From NCBI GenBank assembly GCA_014323835.1, contig JACONH010000010.1, positions 47,265-100,866 on the forward strand: a stretch of DNA of 53,602 bases, written 5' to 3'. Origin of the DNA: Alphaproteobacteria bacterium GM202ARS2 (GTDB lineage: Bacteria > Pseudomonadota > Alphaproteobacteria > GM7ARS4). Below, one piece after another: positions 1-7,429 of the stretch. The position numbers and the translations under genes are program-made. The notes under the pieces were generated by a model. It was not told the DNA's origin and did no database searches. It saw only the letters and a program-made list of their open reading frames with translations. How positions within the stretch are numbered: the stretch's first letter is position 1; each line of letters starts with the position of its first letter.

Positions 1-1
1 C

Positions 2-1384
2 CTTGCTGCCACCCCCCTACACGCCCAACCCCCCCCCACCCCCCTCGACCCATCCAAAAAAAACTCGAATGTTTCACGTGAAACAATTGCCACGACAAAA
101 AAATCGAATGTTTCGCGCGAAACAATTGCCGCGAAAAAAACCAAAATGTTTCACGTGAAACAATTGGCTCGAAACGAGTCCTTCACCCTCGACTCATCGA
201 AAAAAAAATCGATGTTTCACGTGAAACAATTGGCTGAGAATGATTCGCCCACTCTTGAGGGTTCGAAAGGGGACTTACGTGCGTTGCAAGACAAGATCAA
301 GGCGGCGCAAACACGGCAGGAAGACTTCGAGCGTAAAGCACAGGAAACCGAGCAATCTCTTGTTGCGTTGCAGAAGCAGCTGGCACAGAGTGCTTCACAA
401 GAGCGTCTGTTGGAAAATCAGCTGGAACAAGCGCATCAGCGTATCCGTGGTCACCAAGATGCTATTACAGCCAAGCAGGGTGCTTTGCACGAGCATTTAG
501 ATGATTTACAGTATGTCCTTGTGCTGTTGCAGCGTCATACGCGCAAGCCGCCGCCGATTGCTTTTTTTGACCCGCAGCAAGCCGACCGTTCGATACGGCG
601 GGCGACGATTCTTGCGACTCTTTACCCCCAGCTTGTGGGCCACGCCGATACGGTGCGCCAGCAGATTGATACGCTGCACGGGCTTATCTCGCAAGCCAAC
701 GTGGAGCGTCAGCGTCTAGAGACTCTGCAAGGGGCTCTTGCGCAAGAAAAACAGAAGATTCAACTACTCATTGCCCGTAAAAGTCAGCTGAGGGAGCAAT
801 TCAGCGAAAGTGCCCGCATCGCTGAAAAGCGCACGCGCCAGCTGGCACAGCGGGCACAGGATGTGCGCGCTCTTATCAATGCTCTTATCGAACAAGAGCA
901 AGCCAAGAGGTCGACTCGCGCGGAAACGGGTCTGCCCATACAGCGCATCGATGACCCTGATGATGTCAAAGGGCATCTGATTCTGCCTATCGATGGTGTT
1001 CTTGTTGGTTCATTCGGACAAAAAGATCCTGCAGGTATCGAGGGACTTGCTATGACGCTTCAAACCTCTAGGCTTCAGCGTGTTGTTGCTTGTGCGCCCG
1101 GCAAGGTGCTTTATGCCGATAAATTTCGAGATTACGGCTATATGATTATCATCGCCCACCACGAGCACCTGCTGAGTATCTTGTCGGGCATGGATGGTCT
1201 TTTTGTTCAACCTGATACCTACGTTGCTGGCGGCGAGCCCATCGGTCGAGTCGCCGCCAACACGCGTCTCGCCATGGAACTGCGTGCCAACAATAGACCC
1301 ATAGACCCTCTACCATGGCTCGCAACACAGCCCAAAATACCTACCGATAAAAGCTCAAAAATAGGAGCTAGCAAAAAAATATAA
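2..1384 (+). CDS. envC: Murein hydrolase activator EnvC-like (LytM/M23 family), 5' end outside window
   Basis: Periplasmic coiled-coil protein that in the EnvC family switches on cell-wall amidases at the septum. The frame is open without a stop from base 2; the first visible residues (LAATPLHAQPPP) look like the end of a signal peptide with an AxA-like cleavage site (LHA|Q), so I infer that the true start lies upstream of the window. Next comes a low-complexity Lys/Ser/Thr linker encoded by a cluster of parS sites, then a long Gln/Glu/Arg-rich coiled coil, then a C-terminal LytM-like domain (about bases 970-1330) ending in MELRANNRPIDPLPWL, typical of EnvC. The first zinc-ligand motif of active M23 peptidases is not visible, consistent with a non-catalytic activator. 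ATG codons at 146 and 212 also exist but lie inside parS sites, and starting there would remove the signal peptide. It precedes ctpA, a usual alphaproteobacterial order. Confidence 0.8.
   Translation, partial: LAATPLHAQPPPTPLDPSKKNSNVSRETIATTKKSNVSRETIAAKKTKMFHVKQLARNESFTLDSSKKKSMFHVKQLAENDSPTLEGSKGDLRALQDKIKAAQTRQEDFERKAQETEQSLVALQKQLAQSASQERLLENQLEQAHQRIRGHQDAITAKQGALHEHLDDLQYVLVLLQRHTRKPPPIAFFDPQQADRSIRRATILATLYPQLVGHADTVRQQIDTLHGLISQANVERQRLETLQGALAQEKQKIQLLIARKSQLREQFSESARIAEKRTRQLAQRAQDVRALINALIEQEQAKRSTRAETGLPIQRIDDPDDVKGHLILPIDGVLVGSFGQKDPAGIEGLAMTLQTSRLQRVVACAPGKVLYADKFRDYGYMIIIAHHEHLLSILSGMDGLFVQPDTYVAGGEPIGRVAANTRLAMELRANNRPIDPLPWLATQPKIPTDKSSKIGASKKI
70..85. promoter_or_regulatory. 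parS site 1 (ParB-binding palindrome)
   Basis: TGTTTCACGTGAAACA is a perfect 16-bp palindrome and an exact match to the known chromosomal parS consensus TGTTNCACGTGAAACA. It is read through by the envC frame (Asn-Val-Ser-Arg-Glu-Thr). It is followed by ATTGCC, as is site 2. Confidence 0.93.
109..124. promoter_or_regulatory. parS site 2, variant with central GCGC
   Basis: TGTTTCGCGCGAAACA keeps both outer arms of parS and is still a perfect palindrome, but the central CACGTG is changed to CGCGCG. It sits 39 bp from site 1 in the same translated phase and shares the flanking sequence (TCGAA before, ATTGCC after). The central change may weaken ParB binding; that is inference. Confidence 0.75.
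147..162. promoter_or_regulatory. parS site 3 (ParB-binding palindrome)
   Basis: Second exact TGTTTCACGTGAAACA. Here the envC frame reads it in another phase, giving Met-Phe-His-Val-Lys-Gln. It is followed by ATTGGC. Confidence 0.93.
213..228. promoter_or_regulatory. parS site 4 (ParB-binding palindrome)
   Basis: Third exact TGTTTCACGTGAAACA, 66 bp from site 3 and in the same translated phase (Met-Phe-His-Val-Lys-Gln-Leu-Ala in both). Together the four sites span about 160 bp, a typical density for a chromosomal centromere cluster near a replication origin. Confidence 0.93.
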
Positions 1385-1438
1385 AGTGCCTTATATACGT
1401 ATCATCTCATTTCTTTTTCATCTAGCCACGAGATACCC

Positions 1439-2866
1439 GTGACCATGCCCCGTTTTTTCTTTTCTCTGCCCTATCGTTCTGTCTTCTGTGCCCTTGCGGT
1501 TGTTGCCCTCAGTGCCCTGCCCCATGCTTCGTTGGCACATGACATCGAGGAAGAGCACGTTCATACCGCGGGGGCGGCTCAAACGTCTGAGAAGAAAGAG
1601 GCTGACAAGAAGGAGGATGCTCAAGCCATTTATGATCATCTGCAGGATTTTGGCAAAGCCCTCGATATCATACGGGATGGCTACGTGGAGGAAGTCGAAA
1701 CCAAGGATCTGATTGCTGCGGCGATTAATGGCATGTTGAGTTCTCTTGACCCTCATTCCGGTTATCTCAGTGATCAGGGTTACAAGGATATGGAAATCCG
1801 CACCAAAGGTCGATTTGGCGGGCTTGGTATCCATGTTACCATGGAAGAGGGGTTGGTGAAGGTTGTTTCGCCCATCGATGAGACGCCGGCGGCTCGAGCG
1901 GGCATTCAGCCCAATGACTTGATTGTCGAGATTGATGGTGAGCCTGTCTTTGGCATGACGTTGCAGGAAGCGGTTAATCTTATGCGGGGCGAACCTGGCA
2001 CGCCTATCGACCTTAAGATTATACGGGATAAGGATAATCCCCCCATTGATGTGTCTATTGTGCGCGACCACATTAAGATTATCTCGGTGCGGGGTCGAAT
2101 CGAAGACAGCAACGTAGGGTATTTGCGTATCACCGACTTTAATCGGAGCACGCACGAGTCGTTGCTGAAGGCGGTCAACAAACTCAAGGAAGAGTCGAAA
2201 AAGGAAAGTCCCGAGACACCTTTGGTGGGTTATGTTCTCGATTTGCGTAACAATCCCGGTGGTCTGCTGGATCAGGCTATTTTTGTTAGCGATGCCTTTT
2301 TGACGGGGGGCGAGATTGTGTCGACTCGTGGCCGTAACCAACGCAAATTTGGTCGCTGGGATGCTTCGAAAGACGATATCATTCAGGGGTTGCCTATGGT
2401 GGTGTTGATTAACGGTGGGTCGGCTTCGGCATCGGAAATTGTTGCGGGGGCGTTGCAAGACCATAAGCGTGCTATTTTGCTTGGCACGCGCTCTTTCGGT
2501 AAGGGTTCTGTGCAGACGATTCGCAATCTCACTGAAAAGACGGCTATTCGTATGACGACAGCGCGCTATTACACGCCGTCGGGACGCTCGATACAATCGA
2601 CGGGCATCGAGCCCGATATTTTTGTCGAGCAAGCCACCATTCAACCCTTGCAACCACGTCAGGGGGCGCGGGAAAATGACCTGCCCAAAGCCCTCGATAA
2701 GCAAAAGGAGGATGGCGAAAAAACAAACACGCAGGTGGAAGCGAAAAACAATGAACGGCAAGATTATCAGCTGCAAAGGGCTATCGACCTGTTGCAAGGC
2801 TTAAACTTGCTCCAAAAAGCAGAAAACCATGCCCCCGTCATCAGCCAAAGAGCCAAAAGCCCCTAA
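1439..2866 (+). CDS. ctpA: Carboxy-terminal processing serine protease (S41/CtpA family)
   Basis: Periplasmic protease that trims or degrades C-termini of envelope proteins, often cell-wall enzymes. The N-terminus is a clear signal peptide (hydrophobic core followed by HASLA|HD). A PDZ domain follows (GGLGIHVTMEEGLVKV, then PIDETPAARAGIQPND), then the S41 core with the nucleophile region GGSASASEIVAGAL (serine near residue 330) and the lysine of the Ser/Lys dyad in GTRSFGKGSVQT. The C-terminal tail is charged and low in complexity. The frame opens with GTG at 1439; an ATG at 1445 is an equally good start. It follows envC by 54 bases and overlaps rppH, the common alphaproteobacterial arrangement, so a shared transcript is likely. 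Confidence 0.93.
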   Translation: MTMPRFFFSLPYRSVFCALAVVALSALPHASLAHDIEEEHVHTAGAAQTSEKKEADKKEDAQAIYDHLQDFGKALDIIRDGYVEEVETKDLIAAAINGMLSSLDPHSGYLSDQGYKDMEIRTKGRFGGLGIHVTMEEGLVKVVSPIDETPAARAGIQPNDLIVEIDGEPVFGMTLQEAVNLMRGEPGTPIDLKIIRDKDNPPIDVSIVRDHIKIISVRGRIEDSNVGYLRITDFNRSTHESLLKAVNKLKEESKKESPETPLVGYVLDLRNNPGGLLDQAIFVSDAFLTGGEIVSTRGRNQRKFGRWDASKDDIIQGLPMVVLINGGSASASEIVAGALQDHKRAILLGTRSFGKGSVQTIRNLTEKTAIRMTTARYYTPSGRSIQSTGIEPDIFVEQATIQPLQPRQGARENDLPKALDKQKEDGEKTNTQVEAKNNERQDYQLQRAIDLLQGLNLLQKAENHAPVISQRAKSP

Positions 2867-3401
2867 AGCCTCTAAAGAGATGCCGACACGATACCGAAAG
2901 GGAGTCGGTATCGTCCTCGTCAATGGAAACAAAGAGATTTTTGTCGCCCAACGTGCCGATGCTTTTTCGCGCTATTGGCAGATGCCGCAAGGCGGAATCG
3001 AGCCCAACGAGAGTCCCTTGCATGCTGCCTTGCGAGAACTGAAAGAAGAAACAGGAATTCAAAGTGTTACGTTGCTCAAGCACACACAACAGTGGCTCCA
3101 GTATGACTTGCCCGCTGAATTGTTGGGGCGACTCTGGAACGGGCGCTACCGTGGCCAGCAACAAAAGTGGTTCCTGATGCAATTCACGGGTACGTCTGCG
3201 GACATCGACTTACAAGCCCATACCCCTGCTGAGTTTATCCGTTATCGTTGGAGTGCTGTGCCTGAGGTTATCGCGCATGTGGTTCCCTTCAAACGTGCGC
3301 TTTATCAAGAGATTATGCGGGCGTTTGCGCCGTTTCTGTCTGTGTCGGTCTCATCACAAGAACGAGAGCGGGTCGATATCGATACGCAAGCGCACCGCTG
3401 A
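2829..3401 (+). CDS. rppH: RNA pyrophosphohydrolase (Nudix)
   Basis: RppH converts 5'-triphosphate (or diphosphate) RNA ends to monophosphate and so starts mRNA decay. A complete Nudix box is visible (GIEPNESPLHAALRELKEET, followed by GI), fitting GX5EX7REUXEEXGU, and the family start RYRKGVGIVLVN lies near residue 20. The frame overlaps the end of ctpA by 38 bases; a second ATG at 2880 would give a shorter protein starting MPTRYRKG, closer to the usual N-terminus. The 3' end overlaps the 3' end of convergent priA by 48 bases. Confidence 0.93.
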   Translation: MPPSSAKEPKAPKASKEMPTRYRKGVGIVLVNGNKEIFVAQRADAFSRYWQMPQGGIEPNESPLHAALRELKEETGIQSVTLLKHTQQWLQYDLPAELLGRLWNGRYRGQQQKWFLMQFTGTSADIDLQAHTPAEFIRYRWSAVPEVIAHVVPFKRALYQEIMRAFAPFLSVSVSSQERERVDIDTQAHR

Positions 3402-5525
3402 GGGTATGGGCACATCTTTGATCCAGCGGCGCACCAGTGGTGCCAAGGGTCGTCTGTCGTCTGCTTTGACGAGGAGCCGCCAGCGGTGGTAGCCTCGTAT
3501 CATGGCGATAGGGGCTTTACTGGGGCCCAACAGACGCACCCCTTGTTCCTGTCGAAAGGCGCGTGCCAGATTTTTTGCTGTTTGTGCGGCGACTGTGTCC
3601 TGCATCGCCGAGACAATCAGTGCTGCGAAACCGCCGAAGGGCGGTAGTGACAATTCTTGTCGCTGTCGTGCTTCGTGGCGCAAAAAGCCGTCGCTGTCGC
3701 CGTCCACGAGGAAGCGTAGCACTGACTCGGAGGGCGTATACGTTTGCAGGAGCACGTGCCCTGTGTTTTCGGCTCGGCCTGCCCGCCCAGCCACCTGTTG
3801 TAGCACTTGAAACATGCGCTCGCTGGCGCGCAAGTCGCCGCCCGCAACGCCGCCAAGCCCCGCATCCACATCCACCACACCCACCAACGTCAACAAAGGA
3901 AAGTGGTGCCCTTTGGCGACCATCTGCGTGCCAATGATAATATCCACCTCGTGCTTTTCGATGGCTTGCACCGCCTGTGCCATCGAGGGCACATCGGTGA
4001 GCCTATCGCTCGATAACACCTGTATGCGTCTGCCTGCGAAACGGCGGGCGACTTCTTCCTCCAACCTGTCGACGCCGGGCCCGCAGGCGCGCCAGCTGTC
4101 TTTTTTTCCGCACTTGGGGCATGCGTCAGGAATCGGCGCATGATACCCGCAATAGTGACACAACATCATGCCCTGATAGCGATGCTGCACCAGACGATTA
4201 TGACACTGGGGCCCCACCAGCCAATGTCCACACGCCCCACACACTGTTAGCGGCGCATAACCCCGTCGATTCAAGAACAAGAGAACTTGCTCGCCCTTGT
4301 GCAAGCACACCTTCATCGCCTCGACCAAAGAAGGCGATAGAAACGTGCCCTTCTCCATTTTTTCCTGTGCCATATCAATTAAGGCAACCGTCGGCATTGT
4401 CGCTCCTCGAAAGCGCGTGGCAAGGCTAACGTGGTGATAGCGTTTCTTCCACACGTTTGCCATGCTCTCTAGGGAAGGGGTTGCCGACACCAGAAGCGTA
4501 TGAATGTTATGCTGTCGTGCCCGCACGACCGCCAAATCACGTGCGTTGTAAATCAAGCCCTCTTCCTGCTTGTATGCCGAGTCGTGTTCTTCGTCTACGA
4601 CAATCAAGCCTAGACGAGGCATCGGCAGAAACAAGGCTGAGCGCGCCCCAACGACAATATGCCCTTCGCCGCGCATCAGCTGGTGCCAGACTCGCTGACG
4701 CGCCGAGGCACCCAAACCACTGTGCCAAACCAAAGGCTCGTAGCCAAGAACAGAACGACAATGATCCAACCAGCGTTGCGTCAACATAATCTCAGGCAAC
4801 AACACTAAACCTTGCCTACCGCCCTCGAGACAATCACGCAACCTATCAAAATACACCCACGTCTTGCCCGACCCGGTCACACCTTGCAAGACTCCCACAT
4901 CAAAGCCTTCTCCCATCTGAGCCACAAGGTCGTTGCTTGCTCGTTGTTGCTCATCGTTCAATGGGCTTTGTGCCACGCACCGCCGCGGGCTTTCTTTCTC
5001 CTGCCTGCTGAGCACGATGCCGCGCCGCACCAGGGCTTCGACAACACTATCGGAAACGCCACAGGCACGTGCCAAAGCCCGCTTGTTCCTGTACACACCC
5101 TCGCCCCTGAGCTGCTGCAACACCCGACTCTGATGGGGCGTGACAGACTCCATGTCTGTTCCCCCACCGTCTGCCACAACAAGCCGACTTAACGGCTTAT
5201 AGGGGGCAATATCCTTAACGCCGCCCAAAGCCAGACGCAAGAAGCCGCCCCGAGGCGAACACGTCCACGCCGCACTCCAATCGATGAAAGCACGCATCGT
5301 ATCAGCAAGAAATAAGCCCCCTAAGCTGTCGCCACGTTTGAGCGTCCCCTGATAAGCCCGATGCTCTTTATCAGGCTCGGTCTGCCACACACAGCCCGTC
5401 AACCGCCGCGTGCCAAAAGGCACACGCACCAACTGACCCACACGAACCGACTCGCCTTCTTCCCCTACAACGTCATAATCGAACAGACCATCCAAAGGAA
5501 CAGGCAGTAACACCTTCACACGCAT
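3354..5525 (-). CDS. priA: Primosomal protein N' / replication restart helicase PriA
   Basis: PriA recognises stalled forks and reloads the replicative helicase. The protein has the N-terminal DNA-binding domain (MRVKVLLPVPLDGLFDY), a Walker A motif GVTGSGKT, a DEEH helicase box (VVDEEHDSAYKQE), helicase motif VI (QQVAGRAGRAENTG) and the embedded zinc-binding region. In that region the usual CxxC-x6-C-x2-C pattern reads CGAC-GHWLVG-PQC: the third cysteine is glycine (codon GGG), so one of the expected zinc ligands is missing. Length (723 residues) is normal. Transcription runs away from the small membrane protein gene at 5647; the 3' end collides with rppH. Confidence 0.95.
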   Translation of the reverse strand: MRVKVLLPVPLDGLFDYDVVGEEGESVRVGQLVRVPFGTRRLTGCVWQTEPDKEHRAYQGTLKRGDSLGGLFLADTMRAFIDWSAAWTCSPRGGFLRLALGGVKDIAPYKPLSRLVVADGGGTDMESVTPHQSRVLQQLRGEGVYRNKRALARACGVSDSVVEALVRRGIVLSRQEKESPRRCVAQSPLNDEQQRASNDLVAQMGEGFDVGVLQGVTGSGKTWVYFDRLRDCLEGGRQGLVLLPEIMLTQRWLDHCRSVLGYEPLVWHSGLGASARQRVWHQLMRGEGHIVVGARSALFLPMPRLGLIVVDEEHDSAYKQEEGLIYNARDLAVVRARQHNIHTLLVSATPSLESMANVWKKRYHHVSLATRFRGATMPTVALIDMAQEKMEKGTFLSPSLVEAMKVCLHKGEQVLLFLNRRGYAPLTVCGACGHWLVGPQCHNRLVQHRYQGMMLCHYCGYHAPIPDACPKCGKKDSWRACGPGVDRLEEEVARRFAGRRIQVLSSDRLTDVPSMAQAVQAIEKHEVDIIIGTQMVAKGHHFPLLTLVGVVDVDAGLGGVAGGDLRASERMFQVLQQVAGRAGRAENTGHVLLQTYTPSESVLRFLVDGDSDGFLRHEARQRQELSLPPFGGFAALIVSAMQDTVAAQTAKNLARAFRQEQGVRLLGPSKAPIAMIRGYHRWRLLVKADDRRPLAPLVRRWIKDVPIPSAVRLRIDIDPLSFL

Positions 5526-5568
5526 GACTCCTCACAGCTCCCTATAACTTCCCCCCACAACTCCCACG

Positions 5569-5596
5569 TTGACAAACAAAACAAAGCGAGTAATAT
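5569..5596 (+). promoter_or_regulatory. Sigma70-type promoter for the 5647 gene
   Basis: A perfect -35 TTGACA (5569-5574), a 16-base spacer and a -10-like TAATAT (5591-5596), about 50 bases upstream of the ATG at 5647. It sits in the divergent gap between priA and the small membrane protein gene. Confidence 0.6.
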
Positions 5597-5646
5597 GCCC
5601 TCTGAACGCTTTTATCTTTCACCATACCACTGTTGCGAGGTCTCTT

Positions 5647-6066
5647 ATGATTAAACGTATGCCTATGGCTCTTTGGATTGTCCCCATTGTTGTGGTCGTT
5701 GTTGCTTTGATTTTGAATTTTTTAGCACCCGCCAATGTCCATAACTATCTTCTTATTCTTTACTACCCCTCCGCTTCGGCGTTGCTGGCGTTGGTGCTCA
5801 TTTTTATTGGCTTCGTTCAATACCAAGAGGACAGCAAAGACTCGGGGCTATGGACCATAGCCTTTTTCACCGCAGCGGCTCTCATGGTGCCGTTGTTCTT
5901 TATCACCATGTCCTTTTCCATTTTAGCCCTGCTGAAGTCGTCAACGGAAGGTGCTTCGGTGCATCTCATCGGTAACGCTTGGGAGACCATGTCCGTTGTC
6001 GGGCTTATCACCGCAGCTCTTTTGCTGGCTCACTTTATGATTGTCCGTGGTAGCGGCAAAGCATGA
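5647..6066 (+). CDS. Small integral membrane protein, unknown function
   Basis: I do not recognise the family. The 139-residue product starting at ATG 5647 has four predicted membrane segments (ALWIVPIVVVVVALILNFLA; YLLILYYPSASALLALVLIF; about 25 residues around AALMVPLFFITMSF; and VGLITAALLLAHFMIV) joined by short loops. I chose 5647 rather than an upstream codon at 5569 because GAGG lies 7 bases before the ATG and a promoter occupies 5569-5596. The stop overlaps the likely start of xerC by about 26 bases, suggesting translational coupling. Confidence 0.7.
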   Translation: MIKRMPMALWIVPIVVVVVALILNFLAPANVHNYLLILYYPSASALLALVLIFIGFVQYQEDSKDSGLWTIAFFTAAALMVPLFFITMSFSILALLKSSTEGASVHLIGNAWETMSVVGLITAALLLAHFMIVRGSGKA

Positions 6067-7000
6067 ACCCTCTTCTATAGAGGACGGCTGGGCAAACGCG
6101 GTCGCGCGTTTTTTGACACAACGCACCAAGCGCGGCGCTTCGACTCACACTGTTAAAGCCTATTTGAATGATATCGAGGCTTTTTTTGCCTTCCTACAAG
6201 CGCGTGCTGAGGGCAATCAACCTATCCGCCTTGAATCAATCACCCGTGACGACTACCGCGCCTATTTAGCCTACCGCCAACGACAAGGCTACGCGCCCTC
6301 TTCTGATCGGCGGGCAGTGGCAGCGTTACGGGCTTTTCTGCGTTTTATCGCTGACGAGTCCCCTGAGCTGCCCGTCATTCAACCGAAAACGCCGCGGCGG
6401 GGGCGCACAACGCCTCTGCCGCGAGTGCCCTCGCCTGATGCCCTGTTCTCGTTGTTAGGGACAGACTCGCTAACACCTCGCCCATCGGGGACACACGCCA
6501 AGCCCGCCTGGATTGTCCAACGAGACCTTGCCCTGCTGGCTCTTTTGTATGGCTGCGGTTTGCGTATCAGCGAAGCCCTTGCTCTAACGCCACAAGCCAT
6601 TCGTGGCGATACACTCCTGATTCATGGCAAAGGACAAAAGCAACGGCTCGTGCCCATCATGGACGAGGTCAAACAACGACTCGACTCGTATCGCTCGCAC
6701 CTGCCCTTTGCCTGTGCCGACAACGAGCCCCTGTTTCGAGGCAAACAAGGCAAGCCCCTCAACGCCAGCGTGTTCCGTAACACCTTACGTCAACATGCCC
6801 GCAAACAAGGCTTAAGCACCCCGATGTCACCCCATAGCCTCAGGCATGCCTTTGCCACACATTTGCTCGCTTCTGGCTGTGATATACGCCATATTCAAGC
6901 CCTGCTCGGACACGCCTCCCTAACCACCACCCAGCATTACACGCACCTCGACTATCAGACTCTGAACCGCATCCACAAAAAAGCCCATCCCAGACGCTAA
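6041..7000 (+). CDS. xerC: Tyrosine recombinase XerC
   Basis: Site-specific recombinase that, with XerD, resolves chromosome dimers at dif. An N-terminal SAM-like DNA-binding domain (STHTVKAYLNDIEAFFAFL) is followed by the catalytic domain with the full set of residues: R in YGCGLRISEAL, K in IHGKGQK, H-x-x-R in SPHSLRHAFATH, H in LLGHASLTTTQ and the nucleophile Y in QHYTHLD. No ATG is available near the start; TTG 6041 or GTG 6047 are the candidates, both overlapping the preceding gene. A second Xer recombinase, closer to XerD, is at 49180. The XerC assignment rests on subfamily feel and gene context, so C versus D could be swapped. Confidence 0.87.
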   Translation: MSVVAAKHEPSSIEDGWANAVARFLTQRTKRGASTHTVKAYLNDIEAFFAFLQARAEGNQPIRLESITRDDYRAYLAYRQRQGYAPSSDRRAVAALRAFLRFIADESPELPVIQPKTPRRGRTTPLPRVPSPDALFSLLGTDSLTPRPSGTHAKPAWIVQRDLALLALLYGCGLRISEALALTPQAIRGDTLLIHGKGQKQRLVPIMDEVKQRLDSYRSHLPFACADNEPLFRGKQGKPLNASVFRNTLRQHARKQGLSTPMSPHSLRHAFATHLLASGCDIRHIQALLGHASLTTTQHYTHLDYQTLNRIHKKAHPRR

Positions 7001-7066
7001 AAAAACCTTGCCCGTAGCCCCCATCTCCTCTATTTTTAGGGTATACACTGTCCTTAGGAGCTGGTT

Positions 7067-7381
7067 ATGCCGATTTTTCTTGCCCTGTTCTTTTTTCTTC
7101 TCGTCCCCTTCCCTAGCTATGCGACGTCACCCAGTAGCGAGGATGCCCCGCCCAACGCTTGCACCCGCAGTGACAAGCGCGGCTTTAGTTGCTACTTTAA
7201 CATCGGCTCCTCGCCGCCCCAGACCGATGCCGAAATAGAAGACGTCGCCCGACAATGCTTCGAAGCCTTGCAACGCTCCTGTAACGACCAACAAGGCGGC
7301 ACCACCTGTCGATGGACGGCACGATTCACCTGCAAAAAGATTATCGGCAGAGCCCGCCAGCGTAACAACAGCACGCCTTAA
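7067..7381 (+). CDS. Small secreted six-cysteine protein, unknown function
   Basis: A 104-residue protein starting with a clear signal peptide (MPIFLALFFFLLVPFPSYA|T). The mature part of about 85 residues has six cysteines in an evenly spread pattern (ACTR, FSCYF, RQCFE, RSCND, TTCRW, FTCKK), which would allow three disulfides in the periplasm. AGGAG at 7056-7060 lies 6 bases before the ATG, a strong ribosome site that supports this start. It stands alone between xerC and the convergent lpd. I do not recognise the family. Confidence 0.7.
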   Translation: MPIFLALFFFLLVPFPSYATSPSSEDAPPNACTRSDKRGFSCYFNIGSSPPQTDAEIEDVARQCFEALQRSCNDQQGGTTCRWTARFTCKKIIGRARQRNNSTP

Positions 7382-7429
7382 ATCCATTAATTCAGGCGCG
7401 CCATCGCAGCAACAGCACCCCTTAAAAAA

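Noticed and set aside
1418..2797. A 459-codon minus-strand open frame antisense to ctpA
   Set aside because: It mirrors the codons of a clear S41 protease gene, has no recognisable motif and is very basic with scattered His/Arg; a chance open frame caused by codon bias.
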